Source: Acidobacteriota bacterium (GTDB lineage: Bacteria > Acidobacteriota > Terriglobia > Bryobacterales > Bryobacteraceae). Taken from it: a stretch of 64,000 bases of DNA. The stretch is from positions 1-64,000 of the forward strand of contig JAFKEE010000016.1 in NCBI GenBank assembly GCA_017307505.1, written 5' to 3'. The position numbers and the translations under genes were made by a program. Under the pieces are notes generated by a model. It worked only from the letters and a program-made list of their open reading frames with translations. It did not search any database and had not been told where the DNA came from. This document shows positions 8,183 through 17,294 of this stretch, in pieces (the first letter of the stretch is position 1; each line of letters opens with the position of its first letter).

Positions 8183-8853
8183 GCCGCGCGGTGGAGCCCT
8201 CCGTGGTGGATGAAGCGAATCCTACTCCAGACCTGACCCTGGCCGGACTGGTCCATGATTTGAACAATGTCTTCGAGACCATCTCAGAAGCGGCTGAGCT
8301 GGTCTCTGGAGATCCGCAGTCGCGCGCCCTGGCGCAGGCGATCCATCGCAGTGTGGAAAGGGGCCGGCGGATTGTGGGGCTGTATGTGGACCAGAGCCGC
8401 TCAGGTCCTGAGATCGATCTTGTGGTGGAGCGCGCGGCGACGTTCCTGCAGGATTTCCTGACGCATATGCCGGGCACGAAGGTGAAGGTGATCCGCAAGG
8501 TGCCGGCCGGCTTGCGGTTGCAGGGCGAGCCGAGCGACTGGGAGCGGGTGTTTATGAACCTGTTCCTGAACGCGGCGCAGGCGATGAAGGAGAACGGGGG
8601 CGGGGAGATCGAAGTGGTGGCGCACGCTGCCGACGGGTCAGTGGAGTTGCGGGTGTCGGACAACGGGCCGGGCATTCCGGACGCCATCCTCGGGAAGATC
8701 TTCAAGCCGCGGTTTTCCACGCGAAGCAAGCATGGCGGGCTGGGGCTGCATATCGTGCACACGATCACGCAGCAGTGCGGCGGGACGGTCAAGGCGGAAA
8801 ACCGGAAAGATGCCGTGGGGGCGATGTTCACCATCACGGCGCCGGTGGCCTGA
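8179..8853 (+). CDS. Soluble histidine kinase without a sensor domain
   Basis: A 224-residue kinase consisting only of a dimerisation/phospho-acceptor helix and an ATPase domain. The H-box is GLVHDLNNVFETI (His about 26), followed by the N-box FMNLFLNAAQAM, the G1 box VSDNGPGIP, the F-box FKPRFSTRSKHGG and the G2 box GLGLHIV, so it should be catalytically competent. It has no membrane segment, PAS or GAF domain. The TTG start overlaps the aroA stop; in-frame GTG codons at 8191, 8203 and 8206 are alternatives. Downstream and convergent (2 nt between stops) lies a protein with an intact receiver but degenerate ATPase, a plausible partner. Confidence 0.85.
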   Translation: MSRAVEPSVVDEANPTPDLTLAGLVHDLNNVFETISEAAELVSGDPQSRALAQAIHRSVERGRRIVGLYVDQSRSGPEIDLVVERAATFLQDFLTHMPGTKVKVIRKVPAGLRLQGEPSDWERVFMNLFLNAAQAMKENGGGEIEVVAHAADGSVELRVSDNGPGIPDAILGKIFKPRFSTRSKHGGLGLHIVHTITQQCGGTVKAENRKDAVGAMFTITAPVA

Positions 8854-8855
8854 GT

Positions 8856-10340
8856 TCAGGCCTGCCTGGGTGTGCGCAGCAGGCCGTCGAGGGCCGAGAC
8901 GAACTCGCTCATTTTCGGCTGTTTGGGCAGGAAGTGGTAAGGCTCGGCGCCGGCCAGTTTGGCCTGGACCGCCTCCTGCTCCACTCCGCTCCAGATGATA
9001 ATCTGCATGCCGGGAAACATGGAGCGGATGCCCTGCATCATCTCCCTGGTCTTCATGCCGGGGACATGGAGGTCCAGGATGACGGCATTCAGGGCGACGC
9101 CGACCTGCTCGCAGAGCCCCCAGGCTTCGGCAGCGTTATCCGCCGAGAAGACGGTGTAGCCGGCGCGGCGGAGGAACTTCTCGGCCATGTCCCGCACTAC
9201 CGCTTCGTCCTCGACCAGCAGGACGGTGGCGGGCTTGCCGGCTGGAACCTGCTCCGGCTGAGCGGTGGTGGTCATGTGCCAGCCGGGGATGGGCGGGATG
9301 GTGGCGCGGAGGACCGGGCCTTCCGGCGTCTGCCGGATTTCCAGAGTTCCGTTGTGAGACTGCAGAATCAGGCGTGCCGCCTCGAGCCGCAAGGCCGCCT
9401 CGTCGATGCCCGTTTCGGAGGCAGCGTAGGCGATCCGTTCCTGGTCCGGGGGTCCGGCTGCCGCCACCTCCAGAACAACGAGAGGGGCGGATGGCGTTTC
9501 CTCGAAGTGGGTGCGTAGCCGGAGTTCGCCACCGAGTTCCCCAATACGTTCGCAGGCGGTCCAGGCAAGGTTCAGGATGAGCTGGCGCAGCTCGCCGGAG
9601 GAACCGGAGACGGGCGGTGTGTTCCTGGCCAGGGACAGTTTGATTTCGCAACCTTTGGGGACCGAGACTCGGAGCAGTTCACTCACTTCCTGGAGAATCA
9701 GGTTGAGGTTGAGTGACTGCTTCTGGGCGCCCTCCTGATTGCGCGCATAGGCGAGCATCTGGCGCGTGAGGTCGCCGGCTCGCTGCGAGGCGTTATCGAT
9801 CTGGGTGAGGGTGTAGCGCAGGCCGTCGGGGAGGTTGCGGTCCATCAGGGCCAGTTGGGCGTTGCCCTGAATGGCGGCGAGGAGATTGTTGTAGTTGTGA
9901 GCGAGGGCTCCGGCGAGGCTGCCGAGGGTCTCCAGGCGTTGGGCGCGGCGGAGGCGTTCGTCGAGCGGCGGAGGTTTGGGCCCGTCGTCTTCCACGCGCA
10001 GGCGGAGTGCGAGCAACCTTACCGCGAGTTCACGCGTCTCGCAATGCAGGTGAACGTAATCATCGGCACCCGCAGCCAGAACGCGACCGATGTCGGAGGG
10101 CTCGAGCCATTCGCCAGCCGCCAGCAGGACCGCGTCCGGCGGCAGCATCTGGCGAGCGGCGCGTACTTCCTCCACAGCCCCGTCGAGCGGACTGCGCGGG
10201 CAGATCACGTGAAGGACCTCGGCCGCCTCATCGGGAGCAACCGGGAGGCCATCCGGAATCGACACGTACCCTAACGACTCGGCCCTAAGGCGCAGAGCCT
10301 GCCCGGCTTGGAGTATGGGAAAGGGCCAGTGGATCTTCAT
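8856..10340 (-). CDS. Hybrid histidine (pseudo)kinase with C-terminal receiver domain
   Basis: A 494-residue protein in four parts. Residues 1-115 look like a degenerate receiver (AGADDYVHL near the end). HisKA (about 130-200) has the H-box LAHNYNNLLAAIQGNAQLA, His 148. An ATPase-like region (about 240-350) keeps part of the N-box (LRQLILNLAW) but has no DxGxG or GLGL box, so ATP binding is probably lost. The C-terminal receiver (about 372-494) is complete: acidic pair VEDE, phosphorylatable Asp in VILDLHVPGM, Ser in IIIWSG and Lys in FLPKQPK. It can therefore receive phosphate but probably not autophosphorylate. The convergent intact kinase at 8179-8853 could supply it. Confidence 0.8.
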   Translation of the reverse strand: MKIHWPFPILQAGQALRLRAESLGYVSIPDGLPVAPDEAAEVLHVICPRSPLDGAVEEVRAARQMLPPDAVLLAAGEWLEPSDIGRVLAAGADDYVHLHCETRELAVRLLALRLRVEDDGPKPPPLDERLRRAQRLETLGSLAGALAHNYNNLLAAIQGNAQLALMDRNLPDGLRYTLTQIDNASQRAGDLTRQMLAYARNQEGAQKQSLNLNLILQEVSELLRVSVPKGCEIKLSLARNTPPVSGSSGELRQLILNLAWTACERIGELGGELRLRTHFEETPSAPLVVLEVAAAGPPDQERIAYAASETGIDEAALRLEAARLILQSHNGTLEIRQTPEGPVLRATIPPIPGWHMTTTAQPEQVPAGKPATVLLVEDEAVVRDMAEKFLRRAGYTVFSADNAAEAWGLCEQVGVALNAVILDLHVPGMKTREMMQGIRSMFPGMQIIIWSGVEQEAVQAKLAGAEPYHFLPKQPKMSEFVSALDGLLRTPRQA

Positions 10341-10383
10341 TGCATCGCTAATACCAACGGATTAGTCTATCCCAGTCAGCCGT

Positions 10384-11247
10384 ATGAAGCTTCGTTTCTT
10401 TTGTGTATTCTTCGTCCCCATGGTGGTGATGCCTGCGCAATCCGCCGATCCGGACCCAACCGTCATTCTGCGCCGCAGCCTGGAGCGGGACCGGTTGAAT
10501 ACCGTCCGCGCAAAAGACTACACCTACACACAGCGCGCAGAAAGGCGAGATCTTGACTCAAAGGGCAAGGTCAAGAATATCGAATCGGACACGTTCGATG
10601 TCATCATGATCGGCGAACGGCCCTACAGCCGCAAGATTGCACACAATGACAAGCCGCTCTCCGACAAGGAGGCGGGTAAGGCGCAGCAGGAGTTCGACAG
10701 AGAACTGAGGAAGCGGCAGCAGGAGAATCCCGAGCAGCGCAGGAAGCGGCTGGCCGAGGAAGAGAAGAAGCGGGAAGAGGGGCGGGCCCTTCTGGCGGAG
10801 ATTCCGGATGCGTTCCTGCTGAAGCTGGTGGGAACCGATTCGGTGGACGGTCATGCGGCGTGGATCATCGATGCGCAGCCGCGTCCGGGCTACAAGGGCA
10901 AAGCGAAGCGCTGGGAGTTGCTGACGAAGTTCAAGGGCCGGATCTGGGTGGACCAGCAGGAGTACCAATGGGTGCGGGTGGAAGCGGAGACGATTGCGCC
11001 TGTGTCGTTCGGCTGGGTGCTGGCGCGGCTTGATCCGGGGGCCAAGCTGACATTCCGGCAGGCGCGCGTGAACTCGGAGGTCTGGCTGCCCGTGCATGCG
11101 GTGACCCATGTGGATGCGCGCCTGGGCCTGATCAAGAAGCTGCGTGCCGACGTGGAAGTGACCTGGAAGGACTACCGCAAGTTCCAGACGGACAGCCGCC
11201 TGGTGCCGGCGGGGGAGACGGTGAACGAAGCTCCGCCGCAGCGTTAA
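10384..11247 (+). CDS. Secreted LolA-like protein of unknown function
   Basis: A 287-residue protein with a signal peptide (FFCVFFVPMVVMPAQSA). A charged, Arg/Lys/Glu-rich helical insert (about 85-140) separates an N-terminal segment (VRAKDYTYTQRAERR) from a beta-rich C-terminal half. The C-terminal half has the markers VDGHAAWIIDAQPRPGY, GRIWVDQQEYQWVRVEAE and VTWKDYRKF. This pattern resembles LolA/LolB-like or DUF4292-like periplasmic beta-barrels that bind lipid. A second member of the family lies at 13457-14176 without the helical insert. The role is unknown. Confidence 0.65.
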   Translation: MKLRFFCVFFVPMVVMPAQSADPDPTVILRRSLERDRLNTVRAKDYTYTQRAERRDLDSKGKVKNIESDTFDVIMIGERPYSRKIAHNDKPLSDKEAGKAQQEFDRELRKRQQENPEQRRKRLAEEEKKREEGRALLAEIPDAFLLKLVGTDSVDGHAAWIIDAQPRPGYKGKAKRWELLTKFKGRIWVDQQEYQWVRVEAETIAPVSFGWVLARLDPGAKLTFRQARVNSEVWLPVHAVTHVDARLGLIKKLRADVEVTWKDYRKFQTDSRLVPAGETVNEAPPQR

Positions 11248-11336
11248 GAGGCGGACGCGCATTCCGGGAGAGCCGGACCCACGGGCGAGTGGTTCGACCG
11301 CGCGCAGTTGTACACTGATGGCGCGGAGAACTCTTT

Positions 11337-12599
11337 ATGGCCAAACAACGTGGCAATCCAGGCGCGCATCCGTCGACCGCGGTATTGACTCGCGGATTCG
11401 ACCCGCGCCTTTCGGTTGGTTCAGCCCGGCCGGCGGTGTTCCGGAGCTCTACCTATGTCTTTCCGACGCCCGAGGCGGCGGAGCGCGCGTTCGATCTGGT
11501 CTCCGGCCGGCAGGCGGTGGAGCCAGGCGAGGTGCCGGACCTGATTTATTCGAGATTCAACCACCCGAACGCGGAGATTCTGGAGGACCAGATCATTCCC
11601 CTGGAAGAGGGGTCCGAGTGGGCGGTGGTGTTCAACTCGGGCATGGCTGCGATCATGACGTCGCTGATGGCGCTGCTGCGTCCGGGCGATTGCCTGCTGT
11701 ACACGGTGCCGTTGTATGGCGGGACACAGAACCTGATTCACGACCTGTTGGAACCGTTCGGGATTGAGTGCCGGCCGGTGGTGGCGGGCCATGGCTCGGC
11801 GCTGGACGAAGCGATCCGGAACACGCCGAATGTGCGGGTGATCCTGATTGAGACTCCGGCGAATCCGACCATGGTGATGACGGACATCAAGCGGGCGTGC
11901 ATCCTGGCGGGCGGCCTGGATCCGAAGCCGGTGGTGATGGTGGACAACACGTTTCTGGGTCCGGCGTTCCAGCATCCGATTACGCTGGGTGCGGACCTGG
12001 TGGTGTATTCGGCGACGAAGTATCTGGGCGGGTTCAGCGATCTGCTGGCTGGAGTAGTGCTGGGGTCGGATCCGCAGATCCAGAAGAAGATCCGAGGGAA
12101 GCGTGGATTGTTCGGGAACATCCTGCAGCCGGATGAGTGCTGGATTCTGGATGGGCGGCTGCCGACGGTGTCGCTGCGCATGAACCGGCAGAGCAAGAAC
12201 GCTCAACGGATCGCGGAGAGCCTGGCGCACCGGAAGGAGATCCGTAAGGTTTACTATCCGACGCTGTTCGACGATACGGAGCAGATCAAGATCCGGCTGT
12301 CGCAATGCGACTATCCGGGGGCGATGATCGCCCTGGACCTGCACGGCGGGAAGACGGCCGCGTTTGAGTTCCTGCGCAGCCTGGAGCTGGCGCACAACGC
12401 GGTCTCGCTGGGCGGGATGGAGACCCTGGTGTGCCATCCCGGCAGCACGACGCATTCCGGGTGTTCCGAGGAGGAGCAGCGGATCGCGGGCATCACCGAA
12501 GGACTGGTGCGGATCTCAGTGGGCCTGGAAGACTGGCGGGACCTGCTGCGCGATTTCGAGCAGGCGCTGGATCACATCGCGGCGACCGTGCTTACCTGA
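11337..12599 (+). CDS. PLP-dependent cystathionine gamma-synthase / methionine gamma-lyase family enzyme
   Basis: A 420-residue fold-type I PLP enzyme of the trans-sulfuration family. It shows YSRFNHPNAEILE (the YSR.xNPT region binding phosphate of the neighbouring subunit), FNSGMAAIMTSL, VPLYGGT, NPTMVMTDI, VVMVDNTFLGP (Asp binding the pyridine nitrogen) and SATKYLGGFSDL with the Schiff-base Lys. The C-terminal half has the usual SLGGMETLVCHP and VRISVGLED. Members perform gamma-replacement or elimination on homoserine esters, cystathionine or methionine; the sequence does not decide which. The HPN in place of NPT is slightly unusual. Its 3' end overlaps the convergent CPBP gene by 8 bp. Confidence 0.9.
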   Translation: MAKQRGNPGAHPSTAVLTRGFDPRLSVGSARPAVFRSSTYVFPTPEAAERAFDLVSGRQAVEPGEVPDLIYSRFNHPNAEILEDQIIPLEEGSEWAVVFNSGMAAIMTSLMALLRPGDCLLYTVPLYGGTQNLIHDLLEPFGIECRPVVAGHGSALDEAIRNTPNVRVILIETPANPTMVMTDIKRACILAGGLDPKPVVMVDNTFLGPAFQHPITLGADLVVYSATKYLGGFSDLLAGVVLGSDPQIQKKIRGKRGLFGNILQPDECWILDGRLPTVSLRMNRQSKNAQRIAESLAHRKEIRKVYYPTLFDDTEQIKIRLSQCDYPGAMIALDLHGGKTAAFEFLRSLELAHNAVSLGGMETLVCHPGSTTHSGCSEEEQRIAGITEGLVRISVGLEDWRDLLRDFEQALDHIAATVLT

Positions 12600-13440
12600 A
12601 GAGCACGCGCCAGGTGGTGACCGTGAGAGCGTGAGTGACCATCGCCGCGCGGATGCCGCCCGCGCGGCGAAAGGCAAAGCCGTAGAAGACGCCGGCGACT
12701 CCGGCCACGAGGGCAAACTGCCAGTTGGGGAACTGGCGGAAGCCGAGGTGTGCGAGGCCGAAGAGGATGGAGGCGGCGGCGATGCCGATCCACTGCTGGA
12801 GGAGTCCGCGGAAGAAGAATTCCTCGCTGAGGGCGACCACCCAGAAGATGCCGACGAAGGTGCCAACGGCGCGGAGGGTGGTCTCCTGCCAGGTCCAGGG
12901 CGGCCAGGTGAAGGTGGCGAAGCCGGTGACGGAGGCCAGGACGAAGACGACGGGGAGGAGGGCGAGGTAGACGATGGCTCCGATCTTCCATTCGTTGAGC
13001 CGGGGCCAGAAGCCGAAACCGATGCCTTCGGGCTTACGGTCGTTCAGGACGGCCAGGACACCGGCGCGGATCCAGAGGAGCTGACCGAGAAACTCGAGCC
13101 GGATGTCGGGGTGGGGCCGGGCGTAGACGAAGGCGAAGGACTTGAAGATCAGAGGGGCGGCCATGAGGACGACGAAGCCGGTGTCTGAGAAGCGGTTTCG
13201 CGGCAGGAGCATGAACCAGTAGGAAACGACTCCGATTGCGGTGAGGATGGCGACGACGCTGGCCCAGTCGAGGACGTGGAGCGGGAGGGCGTAGAGAAGA
13301 TACGGAATGGGCGCGAAGAGGGTGACGCGTTCCCGGGTCCACCAGTGGCGGGCGGTTTCGGACGCCAGGCTGAGATAGGCGGCTACCTCCAGGAGAACAG
13401 CGGCCGCTATCCAGGGAAGCGAGCCTGCGATATCCTCCAT
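12592..13440 (-). CDS. CPBP-family intramembrane metalloprotease (CAAX-like)
   Basis: A 282-residue polytopic membrane protein with about eight helices. The CPBP/Abi signature motifs are all present: SEEFFFRGLLQQW (EExxxR), ILFGLAHLGFR (FxxxH) and the C-terminal THALTVTTW. Family members cleave membrane or prenylated substrates, or process bacteriocins. The start is set at ATG 13440 (MEDIAGSLPW), because the longer frame is non-hydrophobic and runs through the divergent gene. The start codons of the two divergent genes are only 16 bp apart, so their promoters must overlap the coding regions or each other. Confidence 0.85.
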   Translation of the reverse strand: MEDIAGSLPWIAAAVLLEVAAYLSLASETARHWWTRERVTLFAPIPYLLYALPLHVLDWASVVAILTAIGVVSYWFMLLPRNRFSDTGFVVLMAAPLIFKSFAFVYARPHPDIRLEFLGQLLWIRAGVLAVLNDRKPEGIGFGFWPRLNEWKIGAIVYLALLPVVFVLASVTGFATFTWPPWTWQETTLRAVGTFVGIFWVVALSEEFFFRGLLQQWIGIAAASILFGLAHLGFRQFPNWQFALVAGVAGVFYGFAFRRAGGIRAAMVTHALTVTTWRVLFR

Positions 13441-13456
13441 TCCAGTGGGTAGCCAC

Positions 13457-14176
13457 ATGGTCGCACTCATCATAGCCATCCTAACCTTACAGACGGAGCC
13501 ACCGCCGGACTTATTACGGCAGGTGGCGCAACGGGAAGCCGAGACCGAGGCGGTGCGCAGCCAGTATCTGTACCGGCAGTCGGTGAACATCGAGGAGTAT
13601 GCGGAGCGGGGCCGGATGGCCGGGAGTTACCGGGAGCTGCGCGAGGTGATCTTTTCGCCGACGGGGGAGCGGACGGAGCAGTTCGCGGAGAAGCCGACGT
13701 CGCGGCTGGAGCGGCTGATTCTGACGGACGAGGACTTCCAGGACATCCGGAATATCCAGCCGCTGCTGCTGACGCCGGAGCTGTTGCCCCGGTATCAGGT
13801 GAAGTTTCGTGGGGAAGAAACGGTGGACGGGGTGGAGTGCTGGGTATTGAGTTTGCAGCCGCGGCAGATTCTGCGAGGGATGCGGTTGTTCGAAGGGGAG
13901 ATGTGGGTGGATAAGAAGTCGCTGGGGGTGGTGCGGACGTATGGGCAGGCGGTGCCTCCGATTTACTCGAAGGGGCAGGAGAATCTGTTTCCTCGGTTTA
14001 CGACATTGCGACGGGCTTTGGACGGGGTCCATTACTTTCCTGTGCTGACGCATGCGGATGATACGCTGCCGTTCAAGACGGGGCCGCTGCGGATCAAATT
14101 GACGATCCGGTACTCGGCTTATAAGAAATTTGGGAGCGAGTCGACGATTACGTTTGAGGCTCCGGTGGTGAAGTGA
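13457..14176 (+). CDS. Secreted LolA-like protein, relative of the 10384 protein
   Basis: A 239-residue protein with a short signal peptide (MVALIIAILTLQTEPP). It shares with the 287-aa protein at 10384-11247 the order of VRSQYLYRQ, VDGVECWVLSLQPR, GEMWVDKKSLGVVRT, HYFPVLTHAD and IRYSAYKKF, so both belong to one secreted family. The probable fold is a LolA-like half-barrel; no catalytic residue stands out. ATG 13457 is preferred because it opens directly into the signal peptide; a GTG at 13445 is in frame. No strong Shine-Dalgarno is visible for either. Confidence 0.65.
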   Translation: MVALIIAILTLQTEPPPDLLRQVAQREAETEAVRSQYLYRQSVNIEEYAERGRMAGSYRELREVIFSPTGERTEQFAEKPTSRLERLILTDEDFQDIRNIQPLLLTPELLPRYQVKFRGEETVDGVECWVLSLQPRQILRGMRLFEGEMWVDKKSLGVVRTYGQAVPPIYSKGQENLFPRFTTLRRALDGVHYFPVLTHADDTLPFKTGPLRIKLTIRYSAYKKFGSESTITFEAPVVK

Positions 14177-14651
14177 GGGGTGGGTTGAGTTGGATGGTTC
14201 GTTGGTTTGGTGGAGGAGGTTGAGTCGTTGCGGCGGGCCCTGGGCAATGCCCAGGGGAATTCTGGGGGAGGTTTGGTTTGGGCTGCGGAGGTGGAGCAGG
14301 CGGAAGTTGTTGGGGCGGTTGAGGTTGAACTGGGGGAGGGTGCTGCGTGGGATGGGCCCTGGGCGATGCCCAGGGGAATCCTGGGGGAGGTTTGGTTTGG
14401 GGTGCGGAGGTGGAGCAGGCGGAAGTTGTTGGGGCGGTTGGAGTTGAGTTGGGGGAGTTTGCTGGGTTGGGATGGGCCCTGGGCAATGCCCAGGGGAATG
14501 CTGGGGGAGGAGTTTGCGAGGTTGGGAATGTGGAGTTGGCGATAGGTGGAGGGCGGCGTTGGGATTGGGCTGGGGCGGGATCTGGGTGGGTTGGGCGGTT
14601 CTTGGATGGGCGGGTGTGGGTTGGGGTGGGTTTGGATGAGTTGGGGTGGCG
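14177..14651. other. 475-bp non-coding spacer
   Basis: No gene is supported here. The minus-strand open frame that crosses it is low complexity (mostly Pro, Ser, Thr, Gln) and follows the period of the tandem repeat, so it is treated as chance. The plus strand is very poor in C and rich in G and T. The interval lies between two convergent genes (LolA-like protein and ankyrin protein) and is dominated by the repeat described in the next entry. Confidence 0.6.
14235..14515. repeat. 119-120 bp intergenic tandem repeat with a palindromic core
   Basis: Three copies of the core GGGCCCTGGGCRATGCCCAG start at 14235, 14354 and 14474 (periods 119 and 120). Each is followed by GGGAAT/C plus CTGGGGGAGG. 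The first two are then followed by GTTTGGTTTGG and a nearly identical block including GGAGGTGGAGCAGGCGGAAG. The core contains a perfect inverted repeat, CCCTGGGC-N3-GCCCAGGG, able to form a hairpin. The third copy is truncated after about 40 bp. The spacing and length are wrong for CRISPR. It may be a REP-like element amplified in tandem. Confidence 0.85.
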
Positions 14652-15827
14652 CTATTTGGGCTTCTGGGCGGCTTCCAGGAGGGCGGCGGCGTCGGTGAAG
14701 CCTCCGGCTCTGGCCAGTTCCAGAGGGGTGCGGCCGGCTTTGTTGCGGAGACGGGGGTTGGCGCCTCGGGCGAGCAGGACCTGCATGACTTCCAGTCGGC
14801 CCCAACTGGCGGCTACGTGCAGAGGCGTGGAGCCGCTGTCCGCATCGGGGACATCTAGCTTGGCTCCCTTGTCCAGCAGGAGTTCCACCACGGATTTCTG
14901 GCCAGCCAGCGCTGCGTCATGAAGCGCTGTAGAGCCCGCGGGGGTGACGGCATTCACATCGGCGCCGTGCTCGATCAGGAGTTCCACGATCTGACGATGG
15001 CCTTTCAAGGCCGCGTCGGAGAGAAGCGGCTTCGGGTTCGCACCTAGCGAAAGCATCATTGCCACTACGTCCGTCTGGCCTCGCAGGACGGCTTCGCGGA
15101 GCTGGCGTTCCATGCTGAGGGGTGCGCCTTTGGCCGAGAGCAGTTCCATCACCTTGGTGTGCTTGTAGCGCAAGGCTTCGTCCATGGGCGTGGCGTTGGA
15201 GTTGTCCTTGGCGTTCACGTCGGCTCCGGCCGCCAGCAGCACTTCAACGACGTCGGCGTGGCCTTTGACGGCAGCTTCATGGAGCGGGGTCTGGCCGGTT
15301 TCTTCACTGCGAATGTTGACCTTGGCTCCGCGGTCGATCAGGAGTTTCACCACGTCGGCGTGGCCTTTCCAGGCTGCTTCGTCGAGGGGCGTGGAGCCGC
15401 TGGCGTCGCGGACATTGACGTTGGCTCCCTTCTCCAGCAGCAACTGGACCAGTTCCAGGTGGCCGCGGTTGGCTGCGAGGTGGAGGGCCGTGGCTCCGTT
15501 TTTGTAGGCCGCGTTGAGGTCCGCGCCGTTCTTCAGCAGGATTTCGACCACCTGCTGTCGGTTCATCAGGACGGCGTAGTGGAGCGGGGTGGAGCCGGCT
15601 TCCTTGTGGCGGGCGTTGACGTTGGCTTTGTAGCTGATGAGGAGTTCGACTATGGCGGCTTCGCCGCTCCAGGCGGCGTCGTGGAGAGGGGTGCCGCCGA
15701 GGGTGTCGTAGGCGTTGGGATCAGCCCCTTTGGAGAGAAGCGTGGCTACCGTTTCGATGTCTCCGCTGCGAGCGGCTGTGTGGAGGTCGGAGAAGCAGAG
15801 GAAAGCCAGCAGCAGGGGGGCGATCAT
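14652..15827 (-). CDS. Secreted ankyrin-repeat protein
   Basis: A 391-residue protein with a short signal peptide (MIAPLLLAFLCFSDLHTA). The rest is about eleven ankyrin repeats of 33 residues, with the consensus GxTPLHxAA..G...VVELLL..GAxVN clearly recurring; two repeats near the middle (about 215-260) are degenerate. Ankyrin arrays bind proteins, and periplasmic bacterial ones often associate with catalases or toxins, but no such neighbour is present. It is downstream of citrate synthase on the same strand (53-bp gap, with a hairpin of weak terminator character at 15839-15865). Confidence 0.9.
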   Translation of the reverse strand: MIAPLLLAFLCFSDLHTAARSGDIETVATLLSKGADPNAYDTLGGTPLHDAAWSGEAAIVELLISYKANVNARHKEAGSTPLHYAVLMNRQQVVEILLKNGADLNAAYKNGATALHLAANRGHLELVQLLLEKGANVNVRDASGSTPLDEAAWKGHADVVKLLIDRGAKVNIRSEETGQTPLHEAAVKGHADVVEVLLAAGADVNAKDNSNATPMDEALRYKHTKVMELLSAKGAPLSMERQLREAVLRGQTDVVAMMLSLGANPKPLLSDAALKGHRQIVELLIEHGADVNAVTPAGSTALHDAALAGQKSVVELLLDKGAKLDVPDADSGSTPLHVAASWGRLEVMQVLLARGANPRLRNKAGRTPLELARAGGFTDAAALLEAAQKPK

Positions 15828-15880
15828 GGGTAGACCGGGAGGCGGCGCCCTGGGGGCACCGCCTCAATTCGATCGTAGTC

Positions 15881-17188
<1,308 letters not shown>

Positions 17189-17281
17189 AGGGCTACCGCT
17201 AACGAATATTAGTGCCGGGGTGGAACAACGACAATTCTAGCTCATCAGATGTTTCGGACGCGCAGGCTGACGCAAAAGCCA

Positions 17282-17287
17282 TATAAT
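17282..17287 (+). promoter_or_regulatory. Consensus -10 box for a probable leaderless mRNA
   Basis: A perfect TATAAT ends 7 nt before the ATG at 17295 of the S9 peptidase gene. No matching -35 is visible at 16-18 bp and there is no Shine-Dalgarno, so transcription would start at or within a base or two of the start codon. Confidence 0.55.
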
Positions 17288-17294
17288 CCGACAC

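Noticed and set aside
14235-14515. Possible CRISPR array from repeated palindromes
   Set aside because: Only three copies with a 119-120 bp period, and the intervening sequence is also repeated rather than unique; no cas genes nearby.
14119-14805. Minus-strand 228-codon frame across the tandem repeat
   Set aside because: Low-complexity Pro/Ser/Thr sequence repeating with the DNA period and overlapping real genes at both ends.
15839-15865. Terminator between citrate synthase and ankyrin genes
   Set aside because: GAGGCGG/CCGCCTC forms a stem, but there is no T-tract, so it is only mentioned with the ankyrin gene.
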